From Thermasporomyces composti (GTDB lineage: Bacteria; Actinomycetota; Actinomycetes; Propionibacteriales; Actinopolymorphaceae): a stretch of DNA of 64,000 nucleotides. The DNA lies in contig NZ_QTUC01000001.1 in NCBI RefSeq assembly GCF_003386795.1, positions 620,001 to 684,000 on the forward strand, in the 5' to 3' direction. The notes below the pieces were generated by a model, which was not told the origin of the DNA, made no database searches, and worked only from the letters and a program-made list of their open reading frames with translations. Shown here piece after piece: positions 9,230-18,943 of this stretch. Made by a program: the position numbers and the translations under genes. How positions within the stretch are numbered: the first letter of the stretch is position 1; the number at the start of each line of letters is the position of its first letter.

Positions 9230-9775
9230 CTAACGCTGACCCTGGGAGAACCACCAGTCGTGGGCGTGCCGTGGAACTCCCTCTGGGGGTGTCCCGACCC
9301 GCTCCAGGCGGCTCGCCGCGTCGGCCAGCTCCTGATGGAGCTCCATCAGCTGGTCCCCGTCGACCAGCTCGAACGTGGCACTGCCCACGAAGTGGGAGGA
9401 CAAGGCCTCCATTCCGGATCGCCGGACGCACGCCCTCGTCCAGGCGGAGATTCCGCCGCGTCGCGCATCGGCGACGGGAGGGCGACGTAGTTCGCGAGGA
9501 GGTCGGCACCGTCGGCGAGAAGGGGATCATCGCCTCCTGCAAGCCGTAGAGGCGATGACGAGGCAGCGGACCCTCTCGTCGCTCGGCGATCGCGAACCTG
9601 AAGGCCATGAGCATGGCTCGGGCGAAGTGGCCCCGCGCCATGGTGTCGAGCTCCGCGCCGACCTCCGTGTCCCTGTGTCGTTCGACCGCCTCGCGGAGGT
9701 CGGCGAGCAGGTGTTCAGCGTACGCGTCGGCCGATCCGCCGAAGGCGAGCGCTGGTTCTCGATGGCGAGCGCTCG
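9230..9775 (-). pseudogene. Degraded gene of unknown function
   Basis: Two coding-like frames join only through a frameshift near 9525. The upstream frame reads YAEHLLADLREAVERH, ELDTMARGHFARAMLMAFRF and LYGLQEAMIP with no usable start before the internal ATG at 9641. The downstream frame reads LLADGADLLANYVALPSPM, AEISAWTRACVRRSGMEALS and FVGSATFELVDGDQLMELHQ, ending at a stop near 9230. The amphipathic, Leu/Ala/Glu-rich pattern and codon bias look like a genuine helical protein rather than noise, but I do not recognise the family. It sits between rlmN and the SUKH-type array and may once have belonged to that locus. Confidence 0.4.
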
Positions 9776-9791
9776 TAGCGACGGACGCTCT

Positions 9792-10988
9792 CTACGAGCC
9801 GCTCTCCTTGGCGGCGAGCTGCCCGCAGGCCCCTTCGATCTCCCGCCCGCGGGTGTCGCGCACGGTCACCGGAACGCCGTGGTCGCGGAGCCGACGAACG
9901 AACTCCCGCTCGTCCTTCGGTCTGGACGCCGTCCACGTCGAGCCGGGCGTCGGGTTGAGCGGGATGAGGTTCACGTGGGCGAGCCGGCCGGAGAGGAGCC
10001 GTCCCAAGAGGTCCGCCCGCCAGGACTGGTCGTTGACGTCTCGGATCAGGGCGTACTCGATCGACACGCGCCGCCCGGTCTGCTCGGCGTACTCCCACGC
10101 GGCGTCGAGAACCTCCGCCACCTTCCAGCGCGCGTTGACCGGGACGAGCTGGTCCCGGAGCTCGTCGTCTGGTGCGTGCAGGGACACGGCCAGGGTGACG
10201 GACAGCCCTTCCCGCGTGAGCTGGCGCATGCGGGGGACCAGGCCCACCGTCGACACCGTGACGGACCGCTGGGAGATGCCGAGACCGTCGGGGACGGGAT
10301 CGGTGATGCGCCGGACGGCGGCGAGAAGCGCCCGGTAGTTGGCGAGTGGCTCACCCATGCCCATGAAGACGACGTTGGTCACCCGCGTGGGCGTCTGCAC
10401 GATCGCGTCGTCGCTGTCGCGGCCACGCTGCCCCGTCGACTCCCCCGCGGGCTCGGGGACCTCACCCGCCGCCAGCATTCGGGCCCCGGCCACCACTTGG
10501 CCGACGATCTCGGCCGTGGAGAGATTGCGGGTCAGGCCCGCTTGTCCGGTGGCGCAAAAAGGACAGGCCATCCCGCACCCGGCCTGGCTGGACACGCACA
10601 TCGTGACCCGTCCCGACCGGAGCCGACCGTTGGTGCCCATCGTCGCCGGGTAGCGCATGAGCACGCTCTCCACCAGCGCGCCGTCGAAGAGGCGCCAGAC
10701 CGTCTTCACCGTGGCGCCGCCGTCGCAGGCGACGGTGCGAACCGGGGTGAGCAAGCGTGGCAGGAACTCCTGGACCAGACGCTCCCGAGCCGCCGCCGGG
10801 AGATCGGTCATGCGTCCCGGATCCTCGACGTATCGGGCGAAGTAGTGGGTGGACAGCTGCCGGGCTCGATAGGCGGGCTCTCCCAGGGCGACCATCGCCT
10901 CCCGACGCTCGGCGGCGTCCAGGTCGGCGAGGTGCCGGGGTGGCTTGCCGCGGCGCGGCGGAACGAGGACGAGGTCAGCGACAGGCAT
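9792..10988 (-). CDS. rlmN: Dual-specificity RNA methyltransferase RlmN
   Basis: Radical-SAM enzyme methylating C2 of A2503 in 23S rRNA and A37 of some tRNAs. The 398-residue protein shows the radical-SAM cysteines (CGMACPFC), the GMGEPL motif, and the ARLNPT-like end block [19 protein letters not shown]. Start ATG 10988 is chosen because [11 protein letters not shown] ... RHLADL is the usual actinobacterial N-terminus; in-frame starts up to 11030 are less likely. A hydrophilic insert of about 25 residues (around [13 protein letters not shown]) interrupts the core near residue 195. No operon partner on either side. Confidence 0.93.
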   Translation of the reverse strand: MPVADLVLVPPRRGKPPRHLADLDAAERREAMVALGEPAYRARQLSTHYFARYVEDPGRMTDLPAAARERLVQEFLPRLLTPVRTVACDGGATVKTVWRLFDGALVESVLMRYPATMGTNGRLRSGRVTMCVSSQAGCGMACPFCATGQAGLTRNLSTAEIVGQVVAGARMLAAGEVPEPAGESTGQRGRDSDDAIVQTPTRVTNVVFMGMGEPLANYRALLAAVRRITDPVPDGLGISQRSVTVSTVGLVPRMRQLTREGLSVTLAVSLHAPDDELRDQLVPVNARWKVAEVLDAAWEYAEQTGRRVSIEYALIRDVNDQSWRADLLGRLLSGRLAHVNLIPLNPTPGSTWTASRPKDEREFVRRLRDHGVPVTVRDTRGREIEGACGQLAAKESGS

Positions 10989-11220
10989 GGCGGGTCCAGT
11001 GTCGCACGCGGCCATCCTCGACCGAACCACCCGAGGCTGGTCGTAGCGTCCGGCGACTCGAGCAGCGAGTCGTGGATGTGACGACGCCCGTCCGGGCCTC
11101 CCATCGGGCCGCGTCGTGGCGACCTAGTCTGCGGCGCATGACGCTTGACGCGCCGCGCCCGCGACACCACCCCGGGCGGCCGGCCCGCCACCGCGCGAGG
11201 TGTGCCGGACAGGTGCCGCC

Positions 11221-11634
11221 GTGCGCTTGACGGAGGACGAGGCGCGCCGGCGGTTCTCGACCGGACGGGTCGCTCGCCTTGCGATGGTCGACGAGACGGG
11301 TCAGCCCTTCCTCGTCGTGGTGACGTTCGCGGTCTCCGGCTCCATGGTCGTCACGGCGGTGGACCAGAAGCCCAAGACCACTCGACACCTGCGCCGCCTC
11401 CGCGTCATCGCGGCGAACCCTCGGGTCAGTCTCCTCGTCGACCACTACGACGAGGACTGGAGCACGCTGTGGTGGGTCCGTGCCGACGGCACCGCCAGGA
11501 TCCTCGCGGACGACGTCGCCGAGCCTCGAGCCTTGCTCGTGGCGAAGTACTCCCAGTACCGCGACGACCCGCCCACCGGTCCCTACATCCGGATCGACGT
11601 CGCCCGTTGGCACGGCTGGGCAGCCGCCCAGTGA
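11221..11634 (+). CDS. PPOX-class F420-dependent oxidoreductase (TIGR03668-like)
   Basis: 137 residues from GTG 11221 (an in-frame GTG at 11200 is possible). It is a split-beta-barrel flavin/F420-binding protein: EDEARRRFSTGRVARLAMVD, PFLVVVTFAVSGSMVVTAVD, KPKTTRHLRRLRVIAANPRV, then SLLVDHYDEDWSTLWWVR and a C-terminal WHGWAAAQ. This matches the short actinobacterial PPOX group that uses deazaflavin F420. Cytosolic; the substrate is unknown. Transcribed alone and divergently from rlmN. A second F420-type enzyme (LLM class) lies at 54.6 kb, which supports the presence of F420 in this organism. Confidence 0.8.
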   Translation: MRLTEDEARRRFSTGRVARLAMVDETGQPFLVVVTFAVSGSMVVTAVDQKPKTTRHLRRLRVIAANPRVSLLVDHYDEDWSTLWWVRADGTARILADDVAEPRALLVAKYSQYRDDPPTGPYIRIDVARWHGWAAAQ

Positions 11635-11749
11635 TGGTTCCCAGTGATGGGCCACGTTTCGCGACACCACCGGCACCGTCCGTCGACGCGCGCGACGGAA
11701 CGCGACCGATCGATTTCGACGTGTTGATCGAATTCCGAAAAAGAAAAGT

Positions 11750-11764
11750 GCTGACGTTATCAGC
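11750..11764. promoter_or_regulatory. Short palindrome in the AT-rich leader of the ABC exporter operon
   Basis: GCTGA and TCAGC arms flank a 5-nt centre (CGTTA). The element lies about 140 nt before the exporter start, in the only AT-rich stretch (about 11710-11765) of this neighbourhood. Position and symmetry suggest an operator for a MarR- or TetR-like regulator, but no regulator gene is adjacent and five-base arms can occur by chance. Confidence 0.3.
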
Positions 11765-11904
11765 GACCATCGACAGTTCAAGGCCTCGTGGAAATTGGCT
11801 GGCGGCCGAGCCCCAGGCTTGCTACATCTGGTAGGTCTCGCGTCTCTCGCGCCAGGCGAGACGTACGGCGCTTCCCCCTTGTGTCTCGTGGAAGGCAACA
11901 TCTC

Positions 11905-13980
11905 GTGGCCACGCGCAGGTCAGAGTTCACGGTCGCTGACCAACGCCCCACCGACCGACGCGGCCCCATCCGGTGGATCCTGTCCCACCAACGCCGCAAC
12001 GGTCGGTACGTCGCGGGCTTCCTGCTCGGATCGCTGCTCATGGTGCTGCTCAACTCGAGCATTCCGCACCTGACCGGAGCGGCGTTCGACGCGGTCCTCG
12101 CCAGGGACGAGAACACCGCGAGAACCCTCACCGCGATCGCCGTCGCCTTGCTGGTGATCGTGCTGGCCCGCGGTGCCTTCGACCTGCTCGCGCGGCTGAG
12201 CGTCGAGGTCCTCGCCAAGCGCATGGAACGCGACGCCCGCGACGAGCTCTACACCAGCCTGTTGGGCAAGAGCCAGACGTTCCACAACCGGCAACGGGTC
12301 GGCGATCTCATGGCCCGGACCGCCAATGACGTCCGGCAGCTGGGCCACATGTTCTCGCCTGGCATCGATCTCATCGTCGACTCGATGCTGCAAGGCCTGG
12401 TGCCACTCGCCTTCATCGCCTTCATCGACCCGCGCCTGCTGGCCTCTCCGCTCCTCTTCGCGGTCGGCTTCGCGATCGCGATCCGCCACTACATGCGCCA
12501 GCTCAACCCGGTCTCGACGCGCATGCGGGAGCAGTTCGGCGACCTCAACGCTGGGCTCAACGAAGCGGTCCGCGGCATCGAGGTCGTCAAGGTCACCGCG
12601 CAAGAAGACCAGGAACAGCGCCGGTTCGAGACGAGCGCTCGCGCCTACCGCGACTACTTCGTCCGTCAGGGGATGGTGCAGGCGCGCTACCTTCCGACGT
12701 TGCTCCTCGCGGTGGCGACCGCCGGCGCCCTCCTGCACGGACTGCTGCTCTACCGCGACGACGCCATCACCTTGGGCGACCTGGTCGCCTACCTCGGTCT
12801 CATGGGGATGCTCTCGTTTCCGACCCACATCTCGATCTTCAGCTTCTCGCTGGTGCAGATGGGGCTGGTCAGCGCCCGCCGGATCCTGACGATCATGGAG
12901 GAGGAGACCGAGCTCGACCAGAACCCCCACGGTCACCGCGGCCACATGCGCGGGGAGATCGTGTTCGAGAACGTCTCCTTCGGGTACGGCGGGGAACCAG
13001 TGCTGCGCAACGTGTCCTTCCGCGCGGAGCCCGGACAGACGATCGCCATCGTGGGCGAGACGGGGGCAGGCAAGAGCACCCTCACCAAGCTGGTCAACCG
13101 CATCTACGACGTCGACGAGGGGCGCGTGCTCATCGACGGGGTCGACGTTCGCGAGTGGGATCTCGACGCGCTCCGGTCGCAGATCTCCACGATCGAGCAG
13201 GACATCGTGCTGTTCTCACGATCCATCGCCGAGAACATCGCCTTCAGCCTCGGTCAGCGGGTGAGCCGCGAGGACATCGTGCGAGCCGCCAAGGATGCCC
13301 AGGCCCACGGCTTCATCGAGGAGCTCGAGGACGGCTACGACACGGTCATCGGTGAGCGCGGGGTGACCCTGTCCGGCGGTCAGCGCCAGCGGCTCGCGAT
13401 CGCTCGCGCGCTGCTCACCGACCCGAGCATCCTGATCCTCGACGACTCCACCAGCGCCGTCGACAGCGCGACCGAGGACGAGATCCAGCGGGCCATTCGC
13501 CGCATCCTGCACGGCCGCACCACCCTCCTCATCACGCATCGGCTCGCGCAGATCCGCTGGGCCGACAAGGTCCTGCTCCTCCAGCGTGGCCGGATCGTCG
13601 ACCAAGGCACCCACGAGGAGCTGTACGAGCGTTGTCCGCTCTACCGCCGCATCTTCGCGCACTACGACGAGATGGCGCCCGCCTCCGGAACCTCCGGCGC
13701 GACCGCGGCACCGGCAGGCCGACCACCCATCGCCGGCGACGGTTCCCTCACTCACGGTGACCTCGCACCAGGTGACCTGGGAGTCACCGATGGCGGGGTC
13801 GTGTCGCGCGACACCACGAGGCGGCTGGACGGTCACGCTCGACTCGACGGTGGACACCTCGACGGGCACGACCGCGAGCATCGGGACCCGCACGCCGACG
13901 GACCCAACGGCGCGGTCCGGACGGTCACCGAGGAAGCGCTCGCCATGCCCGCGCACAGCCACGACGGCGAGGAGCACTGA
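11905..13980 (+). CDS. ABC exporter half-transporter, degenerate-site subunit, His/Asp-rich tail
   Basis: 691 residues from GTG 11905 (GGAAGG 10 nt upstream). Residues 30-330 are a six-helix exporter membrane domain; residues 350-585 are the nucleotide-binding domain. Walker A GETGAGKST (384-392), signature LSGGQ (489-493) and switch His545 are normal, but Walker B reads ILILDD, with Asp514 where the catalytic Glu should be. That is the hallmark of the degenerate subunit of heterodimeric exporters such as TM287/288 and BmrCD. A tail of about 100 residues (592-691) rich in Gly, Asp and His (HLDGHDREH, HSHDGEEH) follows and may bind metal. The stop overlaps the next start by one base (TGATG). 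Substrate unknown; multidrug or lipid export is the family expectation. Confidence 0.85.
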   Translation: MATRRSEFTVADQRPTDRRGPIRWILSHQRRNGRYVAGFLLGSLLMVLLNSSIPHLTGAAFDAVLARDENTARTLTAIAVALLVIVLARGAFDLLARLSVEVLAKRMERDARDELYTSLLGKSQTFHNRQRVGDLMARTANDVRQLGHMFSPGIDLIVDSMLQGLVPLAFIAFIDPRLLASPLLFAVGFAIAIRHYMRQLNPVSTRMREQFGDLNAGLNEAVRGIEVVKVTAQEDQEQRRFETSARAYRDYFVRQGMVQARYLPTLLLAVATAGALLHGLLLYRDDAITLGDLVAYLGLMGMLSFPTHISIFSFSLVQMGLVSARRILTIMEEETELDQNPHGHRGHMRGEIVFENVSFGYGGEPVLRNVSFRAEPGQTIAIVGETGAGKSTLTKLVNRIYDVDEGRVLIDGVDVREWDLDALRSQISTIEQDIVLFSRSIAENIAFSLGQRVSREDIVRAAKDAQAHGFIEELEDGYDTVIGERGVTLSGGQRQRLAIARALLTDPSILILDDSTSAVDSATEDEIQRAIRRILHGRTTLLITHRLAQIRWADKVLLLQRGRIVDQGTHEELYERCPLYRRIFAHYDEMAPASGTSGATAAPAGRPPIAGDGSLTHGDLAPGDLGVTDGGVVSRDTTRRLDGHARLDGGHLDGHDREHRDPHADGPNGAVRTVTEEALAMPAHSHDGEEH

Positions 13981-15800
13981 TGGGCTTCATCCTGGACGGC
14001 CTCGACGCCGAGGACTACGACCGGCACTACAACGACCTCGACCTGCTTCGGCGGATCTTGGGCTACTTCCGCCCCAAGCTCCCGGCGATGGCGGTGGTCG
14101 CGGTGATGATCGTCGCCACCTCGTTGCTCCAGGCGGTCCTGCCGGTCGTCATCAGCTGGGGTCTCGACCGGCTCGTCGCCGACGACTCCAACCAGTTCCT
14201 CGCCCTGCTCGTCACGCTCATCCTGCTGTCGGGCGTGCTCGCCTGGGTCACGAACTTCGTCCGGCAGAGTCTGAGCGCCCGCGTCGTCGGCGACGTCGTG
14301 CTCCGGCTGCGGGAGGACGCCTTCGCGGCCGTCCTGCGGCGCGACATGTCGTTCTACGACGAGAACCCCTCGGGGAAGATCGTCAGCCGGGTCACGTCCG
14401 ACACCGACGACTTCGCCAACGTCGTGACGCTGACCATGAACCTGCTCAGCCAGGTGCTGCTCGTGGGGTTCATCACAGCGCTGCTGTTCCAGCGTGACGT
14501 CGGCCTGGCTCTCATGACGCTGGCGATCACACCGGTCGTCGTGGGGCTGGCGCTCGGTTTCCGTCGGGTCGCACGCGAGACCACCCGTCGGGCGCAACGT
14601 TCGCTCGCCCGCGTCAACTCCAACGTGCAGGAGACGATGGGCGGCATCGCGGTGGCGAAGAACTTCCGCCAGGAGCAGACCGTCTACGACGAGTTCCGTC
14701 CCATCAACGAGCAGAACTACCAGGTGACGCTGCGCCAGGGCATGGTCTTCAGCGGCATCTTCCCGGTGCTGTTCCTCGTCGCCGGCCTGGGCACCGTCCT
14801 GCTCGTCTACGCCGGCGGGCGTCGGGTGCTCGACGGATCGGTCTCACCCGGGGACTGGTACCTGTTCCTGCAGGCGGTCGGGTTGTTCTGGATGCCGCTC
14901 ACGAGCATCGCGTCGTTCTGGTCCCAGTTCCAGCAAGGCCTCTCGGCCGCCGAGCGCGTCTTCGCCTTGATCGACGCGACACCGCGGGTCGTCCAGACCG
15001 ACGAGCGACCCGTCGGTCGGCTCGCCGGGCGGATCGAGTTCAAGGACGTCACGTTCGGCTACGTGCCGACCCAGCCAGTCCTCAAGAACTTCGACCTCAC
15101 CATCGAGGCCGGAGAGATGGTGGCGCTCGTCGGCCACACCGGCGCGGGGAAGTCCACCCTCGGCAAGCTGATCACCCGCTTCTACGAGTTCCAAGGTGGC
15201 CGGATCGAGATCGACGGCCGCGACATCCGCACGTTCGACCTCCGCGAGTACCGCCGCCAGCTGGGTGTGGTCCCCCAAGTGCCGTTCCTGTTCTCCGGCA
15301 CCGTCGCCGACAACATCCGCTACCCCCGCCCGGAGGCGACCGACGAGGAAGTGCGCCGGGCCGCCGAGCACATCGGCAACGGCGACTGGCTGGACGCGCT
15401 CCCCGAAGGACTCGACACCAAGGTGGGTGAGCATGGTCGCGCCTTGTCGATGGGACAGCGCCAGCTCGTCGCGCTCGCCCGGCTGCTCATCCAGGACCCC
15501 GCGATCGTCATCCTCGACGAGGCGACGGCCAGCGTCGACCCGCTCACCGAGGCGCAGATCCAGGAGGGACTCGACGTCGTCTTGCATGGCCGCACGTCGA
15601 TCGTGATCGCACATCGCCTGTCGACCATCCAGCACGCCGACCGGATCATCGTCCTCCGCGAGGGCCGTATCGTCGAGGAAGGCGACCACGCAACCCTCAT
15701 GCGTCTGGGCGGCCAGTACTGCGAGGTCTACAACACCTACTTCCGGCACCAATCGCCCAACTACAAGCCGGGAACCGGCTTCGTCCCCGTCCTGGGGTGA
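13980..15800 (+). CDS. ABC exporter half-transporter, catalytic subunit
   Basis: 606 residues. Membrane domain about 25-330, nucleotide-binding domain about 350-590. Walker A GHTGAGKST, Walker B VILDE with the catalytic Glu514, and the H-loop IVIAHRLST are intact. The signature is LSMGQ rather than LSGGQ. Together with the upstream subunit (Asp for Glu, normal LSGGQ), this predicts one consensus ATP site (this Walker A/B with the partner's LSGGQ) and one degenerate site (the partner's Asp with this LSMGQ). The start overlaps the partner stop by one base, so the two are co-translated and probably form an obligate heterodimer in the cytoplasmic membrane. Confidence 0.88.
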   Translation: MGFILDGLDAEDYDRHYNDLDLLRRILGYFRPKLPAMAVVAVMIVATSLLQAVLPVVISWGLDRLVADDSNQFLALLVTLILLSGVLAWVTNFVRQSLSARVVGDVVLRLREDAFAAVLRRDMSFYDENPSGKIVSRVTSDTDDFANVVTLTMNLLSQVLLVGFITALLFQRDVGLALMTLAITPVVVGLALGFRRVARETTRRAQRSLARVNSNVQETMGGIAVAKNFRQEQTVYDEFRPINEQNYQVTLRQGMVFSGIFPVLFLVAGLGTVLLVYAGGRRVLDGSVSPGDWYLFLQAVGLFWMPLTSIASFWSQFQQGLSAAERVFALIDATPRVVQTDERPVGRLAGRIEFKDVTFGYVPTQPVLKNFDLTIEAGEMVALVGHTGAGKSTLGKLITRFYEFQGGRIEIDGRDIRTFDLREYRRQLGVVPQVPFLFSGTVADNIRYPRPEATDEEVRRAAEHIGNGDWLDALPEGLDTKVGEHGRALSMGQRQLVALARLLIQDPAIVILDEATASVDPLTEAQIQEGLDVVLHGRTSIVIAHRLSTIQHADRIIVLREGRIVEEGDHATLMRLGGQYCEVYNTYFRHQSPNYKPGTGFVPVLG

Positions 15801-15862
15801 GTCATGGCCGGGAGCACATCCAGGCCCAGGCGTCCGCTCCGTCCGTCGGTGCCGAACCGAGC

Positions 15863-16435
15863 TCAGGCGCGGTCCGCCCAGGAGCCCCAGGACGCGAGGA
15901 CGCGTGCCGTCTCGTCCCCGACCTCGAGCAGGCAGTGATCCGGCAAGCGAAGCCGCTCCCACGCCTCCAGATCGGGTGGTCGCCCGGTGAGGGCCGCGAC
16001 GAGCAGCGTCCACGCGGTGCCGTGGCCCACCAGCACGATCTCCTCGCCCGGACAGCTCTCACGGATCCGAGCCACGACACCCACGACTCGTTCCGTGGTC
16101 GCCCTGGCGCTCTCCCAGCCGGGCGCGGCCGGCGTGTCCGGCTCCGTCATCGAACGGCGGACCAGCGCGGCCCACTCCGCGGTGTCCAGCCAGGCCCGCG
16201 CCGGCCGCGTCATCTCACGGAGCCCGTCCACGAGACCCAGCGCACCGTCGGTGAGCGCCCGCGCGGTCGCGAAGGCCTTCGGCTCGGGCGAGGAGAACCA
16301 CCGGCCGCGCTCCGGTAGCACCCCGGACCGTCGGAGCTTCGTCACCCCCTCATCGGAGGGGTCCAGCGGCCACTCGGCCGCCCGCCGATCGTCGGGGCGC
16401 GGCCGCCCGTGGCGGACCAGATGGAGGCGCGTCAT
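15863..16435 (-). CDS. Histidine phosphatase family protein
   Basis: 190 residues. The phosphohistidine motif LVRHGRP lies at residues 6-12, the SSPEPKAFATA block follows, and the second catalytic His is in LVGHGTAWT. This is the phosphoglycerate-mutase-like acid phosphatase fold. Cytosolic; the substrate is not predictable from sequence. It starts 4 nt after the cdsA stop and is therefore probably the last gene of the rpsB-tsf-pyrH-frr-cdsA unit. It converges on the ABC exporter operon. Length is typical for small actinobacterial members. Confidence 0.85.
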   Translation of the reverse strand: MTRLHLVRHGRPRPDDRRAAEWPLDPSDEGVTKLRRSGVLPERGRWFSSPEPKAFATARALTDGALGLVDGLREMTRPARAWLDTAEWAALVRRSMTEPDTPAAPGWESARATTERVVGVVARIRESCPGEEIVLVGHGTAWTLLVAALTGRPPDLEAWERLRLPDHCLLEVGDETARVLASWGSWADRA

Positions 16436-16439
16436 GGCG

Positions 16440-17345
16440 TCATCCCACCGGGACCAGCAGGCTCAGGACGAGCCAGCTCACCACAGCGGTCGGCAGGAGG
16501 GAGTCCAGACGGTCCATGACACCTCCGTGGCCCGGGAGCAGGCTCCCCATGTCCTTGATCCCGATGTCCCGTTTGAGCATGGACTCCACCAGGTCACCGA
16601 GCGTCGCCGTGACGGTCGCGACGGCCCCCACGACCAGCCCGGCCCACCAGGAGCCGTGCAGCAGGAAGACGACGCCCGCGACTCCCGCGACGAGGCAGCA
16701 CAGGGTCGAGCCGGCCAGTCCCTCCCACGTCTTCCCGGGACTGATCGTGGGCGCGAGCTTGTGCCGTCCGAACAGCACTCCCGCCGCGTAGCCGCCGATG
16801 TCGCTGGCGACCGCGACGGCGACGAAGACCACGACCCGGAGCGGACCGTCCTCCTCGCGGAGCAGCAGCATTGCGAAGGCGGCGAGGAACGGGACGTAGA
16901 GCGCGACGAAGAGGCCAGCCGTGACGTCACGGACGAAACCCTCGCGGCCGCCGGGCAACCGCCCGACGCAGACCGCGAGGGCAGTGAGGCCGAGTGCGGC
17001 CACCAAGGCATGGGTCTCCCCCACGTAGGCGCCGACCAACATCCCGACCACCCCGGCCAGCAGGGGAAGCAACGGCAGCCGGACTCCGGCCGGCCGCAGC
17101 GCGCGGGACAGCTCGATCACCGCGACGCTCACCGCGACGACGACGAAGGCGACGAAGACCGCTTTGACGATGAAGAGCGACGCGGCGACGACAGCGGCCA
17201 GGAGCAACCCCACGCCGATAGCGGCGGTCAGGTTGCGGCCGAAACGATTACGGGACTTGCTTGGGACGTCGTCGCCCCCTCCACGCGGCTCGGTCACGAT
17301 GTGTCGCGTCGTGTGCTGGCTCCGAGGTCGGATTCGGGTGTCCAC
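16440..17345 (-). CDS. cdsA: Phosphatidate cytidylyltransferase (CDP-diacylglycerol synthase)
   Basis: Makes CDP-diacylglycerol from phosphatidate and CTP, the branch point of membrane phospholipid synthesis. 301 residues with about eight hydrophobic helices and the C-terminal family signature LKRDIGIKDMGSLLPGHGG, followed by MDRLDSLL. GTG 17345 lies 6 nt after the frr stop, and GAGGTCTAGGGC (frr end) can serve as its ribosome site. A GTG at 17297 is an alternative start. Gene order frr-cdsA is the usual actinobacterial one. Confidence 0.93.
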   Translation of the reverse strand: MDTRIRPRSQHTTRHIVTEPRGGGDDVPSKSRNRFGRNLTAAIGVGLLLAAVVAASLFIVKAVFVAFVVVAVSVAVIELSRALRPAGVRLPLLPLLAGVVGMLVGAYVGETHALVAALGLTALAVCVGRLPGGREGFVRDVTAGLFVALYVPFLAAFAMLLLREEDGPLRVVVFVAVAVASDIGGYAAGVLFGRHKLAPTISPGKTWEGLAGSTLCCLVAGVAGVVFLLHGSWWAGLVVGAVATVTATLGDLVESMLKRDIGIKDMGSLLPGHGGVMDRLDSLLPTAVVSWLVLSLLVPVG

Positions 17346-17351
17346 GCCGCC

Positions 17352-17912
17352 CTAGACCTCGAGGATCTCTTCTTCCTTGTGCTTGAGCACCTCGTCAATC
17401 TGGGAGATGTACTTGCGCGTCTCGGCGTCGAGCTGCTTCTCGGCCCGGGCGACGTCATCCTCGCCCACCTCGCCGTCCCGAGCGAGCCGGTCGAGCGTCT
17501 CCTTGGCGTGCCGGCGCACGTTACGCACCGACACCCGCGCTTCCTCCGCCTTCTGGCGAGCGAGCTTCACGTACTCCTTGCGACGTTCTGCGGTCAGCTC
17601 CGGCAGCACGACGCGGACGACGTTCCCGTCATTCGTGGGGTTGACCCCGAGGTCGGAGTCCCGAATGGCCTTCTCGATCGCGCCCAGCGCGTTCTTGTCG
17701 TAGGGCGTGATGACGACGAGCCGCGCCTCGGGGATGTGGAACGACGCCAGCTGCTGGATGGGAGTCGGACTGCCGTAGTAGTCGGCTTGGATCTTGGCGA
17801 ACATCGCCGGGTGGGCCCGGCCCGTGCGGATCGCCGCGAACTCCTCCTTGGCGACCTCGACGGCCCTGCCCATCTTCTGTGCCGCGTCGCGGAGAGTCTG
17901 GTCGATGGTCAC
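17352..17912 (-). CDS. frr: Ribosome recycling factor
   Basis: Works with EF-G to split post-termination ribosomes. 186 residues, the standard length. Recognisable blocks are [31 protein letters not shown], the central [17 protein letters not shown], and the helical end [22 protein letters not shown] start. It lies between pyrH and cdsA in the conserved order, with a 162-nt gap from pyrH. Confidence 0.97.
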   Translation of the reverse strand: MTIDQTLRDAAQKMGRAVEVAKEEFAAIRTGRAHPAMFAKIQADYYGSPTPIQQLASFHIPEARLVVITPYDKNALGAIEKAIRDSDLGVNPTNDGNVVRVVLPELTAERRKEYVKLARQKAEEARVSVRNVRRHAKETLDRLARDGEVGEDDVARAEKQLDAETRKYISQIDEVLKHKEEEILEV

Positions 17913-18074
17913 GGTCGTGATCTCCTTGTCCCTCGGTTGCTCGGCCGTCGGCCGGCGGGTGCACTACCGGTGTGCGCACATGCCGACGCGTGATCGGACC
18001 CGTTCGTTCCATCCGGCACGGACGTCCCGATCGGTCGCCTCGCCGGGCCGACAGGCGGTCGACCAGCCGCCCGA

Positions 18075-18830
18075 TCAGGCGTCGGCCGAGACGAGAGTCC
18101 CGATCCTCTCACCTCGAACGGCGCGGGCGATATTGCCGTCCTTGAGGAGGTTGAAGACGATGATCGGCAACCCGTGCTCCATGCACAAGCTAAACGCCGT
18201 CGCGTCCGCCACCCTGAGCTCACGGCGCAGGCATTCGGCGAAGCTGATCTGCTCGAACTTCCGCGCCTGGGGCGCGCGTTTCGGGTCCGCGTCGTAGACG
18301 CCGTCGACGGATGTCGCCTTCAGTAGCACCTCCGCACCGATCTCCAGGGCCCGTTGGGCCGCCACGGTGTCGGTGGAGAAATAGGGCATGCCGGAGCCGG
18401 CGCCGAAGATGACCACCCGACCCTTCTCCAGGTGTCGGATCGCCCGCCTCGGGATGTAGGGCTCGGCGATCTGCCCCATGGTGATCGCCGTCTGGACCCG
18501 GGTGTCGACCCCAGCCTTCTCCAGGAAGTCCTGCAGGGCCAGGCAGTTCATGACCGTCCCGAGCATGCCCATGTAGTCGGCGCGGGCGCGGTCCATGCCG
18601 CTCTGCTGGAGCTCGGAGCCTCGGAAGAAGTTCCCTCCGCCCACGACAGCGGCGACCTGGACCCCGCCCCGCACCACTTCCGCGATCTGTGCGGCGATGT
18701 TGGCGACGACGTTGGGATCCACACCCAGTTTGCCGCCGCCGAACACCTCGCCGGACAGCTTGAGCAGGACTCGCCGGTACGGCACCAGCGCGGACGTCGG
18801 ACCGTTCGAGATCGTCTTGGTCGTCGTCAC
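18075..18830 (-). CDS. pyrH: Uridylate kinase PyrH
   Basis: Phosphorylates UMP to UDP in pyrimidine nucleotide synthesis; bacterial amino-acid-kinase fold, usually hexameric and allosterically controlled by GTP and UTP. 251 residues. Diagnostic segments are [62 protein letters not shown] and [10 protein letters not shown]. The start is GTG; the first 17 residues are a variable extension before the kinase core. It follows tsf by 113 nt. Confidence 0.97.
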   Translation of the reverse strand: MTTTKTISNGPTSALVPYRRVLLKLSGEVFGGGKLGVDPNVVANIAAQIAEVVRGGVQVAAVVGGGNFFRGSELQQSGMDRARADYMGMLGTVMNCLALQDFLEKAGVDTRVQTAITMGQIAEPYIPRRAIRHLEKGRVVIFGAGSGMPYFSTDTVAAQRALEIGAEVLLKATSVDGVYDADPKRAPQARKFEQISFAECLRRELRVADATAFSLCMEHGLPIIVFNLLKDGNIARAVRGERIGTLVSADA

Positions 18831-18943
18831 GAACCCACCCCCATGGTCACCTGCACGATCTCGCCTCCTGTCCGTCCGCCTCGCTGGCCCTGCCTCCTCA
18901 GGTCGGTGCGTACCCGACCCGCCGCGCCACGCGTGCGAACGGC

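Noticed and set aside
13833-14597. Long minus-strand open frame opposite the ABC exporter genes
   Set aside because: Composition mirrors the sense genes; no ribosome site or domain. Treated as a shadow, like similar frames opposite smc, ffh, glnD and the SBP gene.
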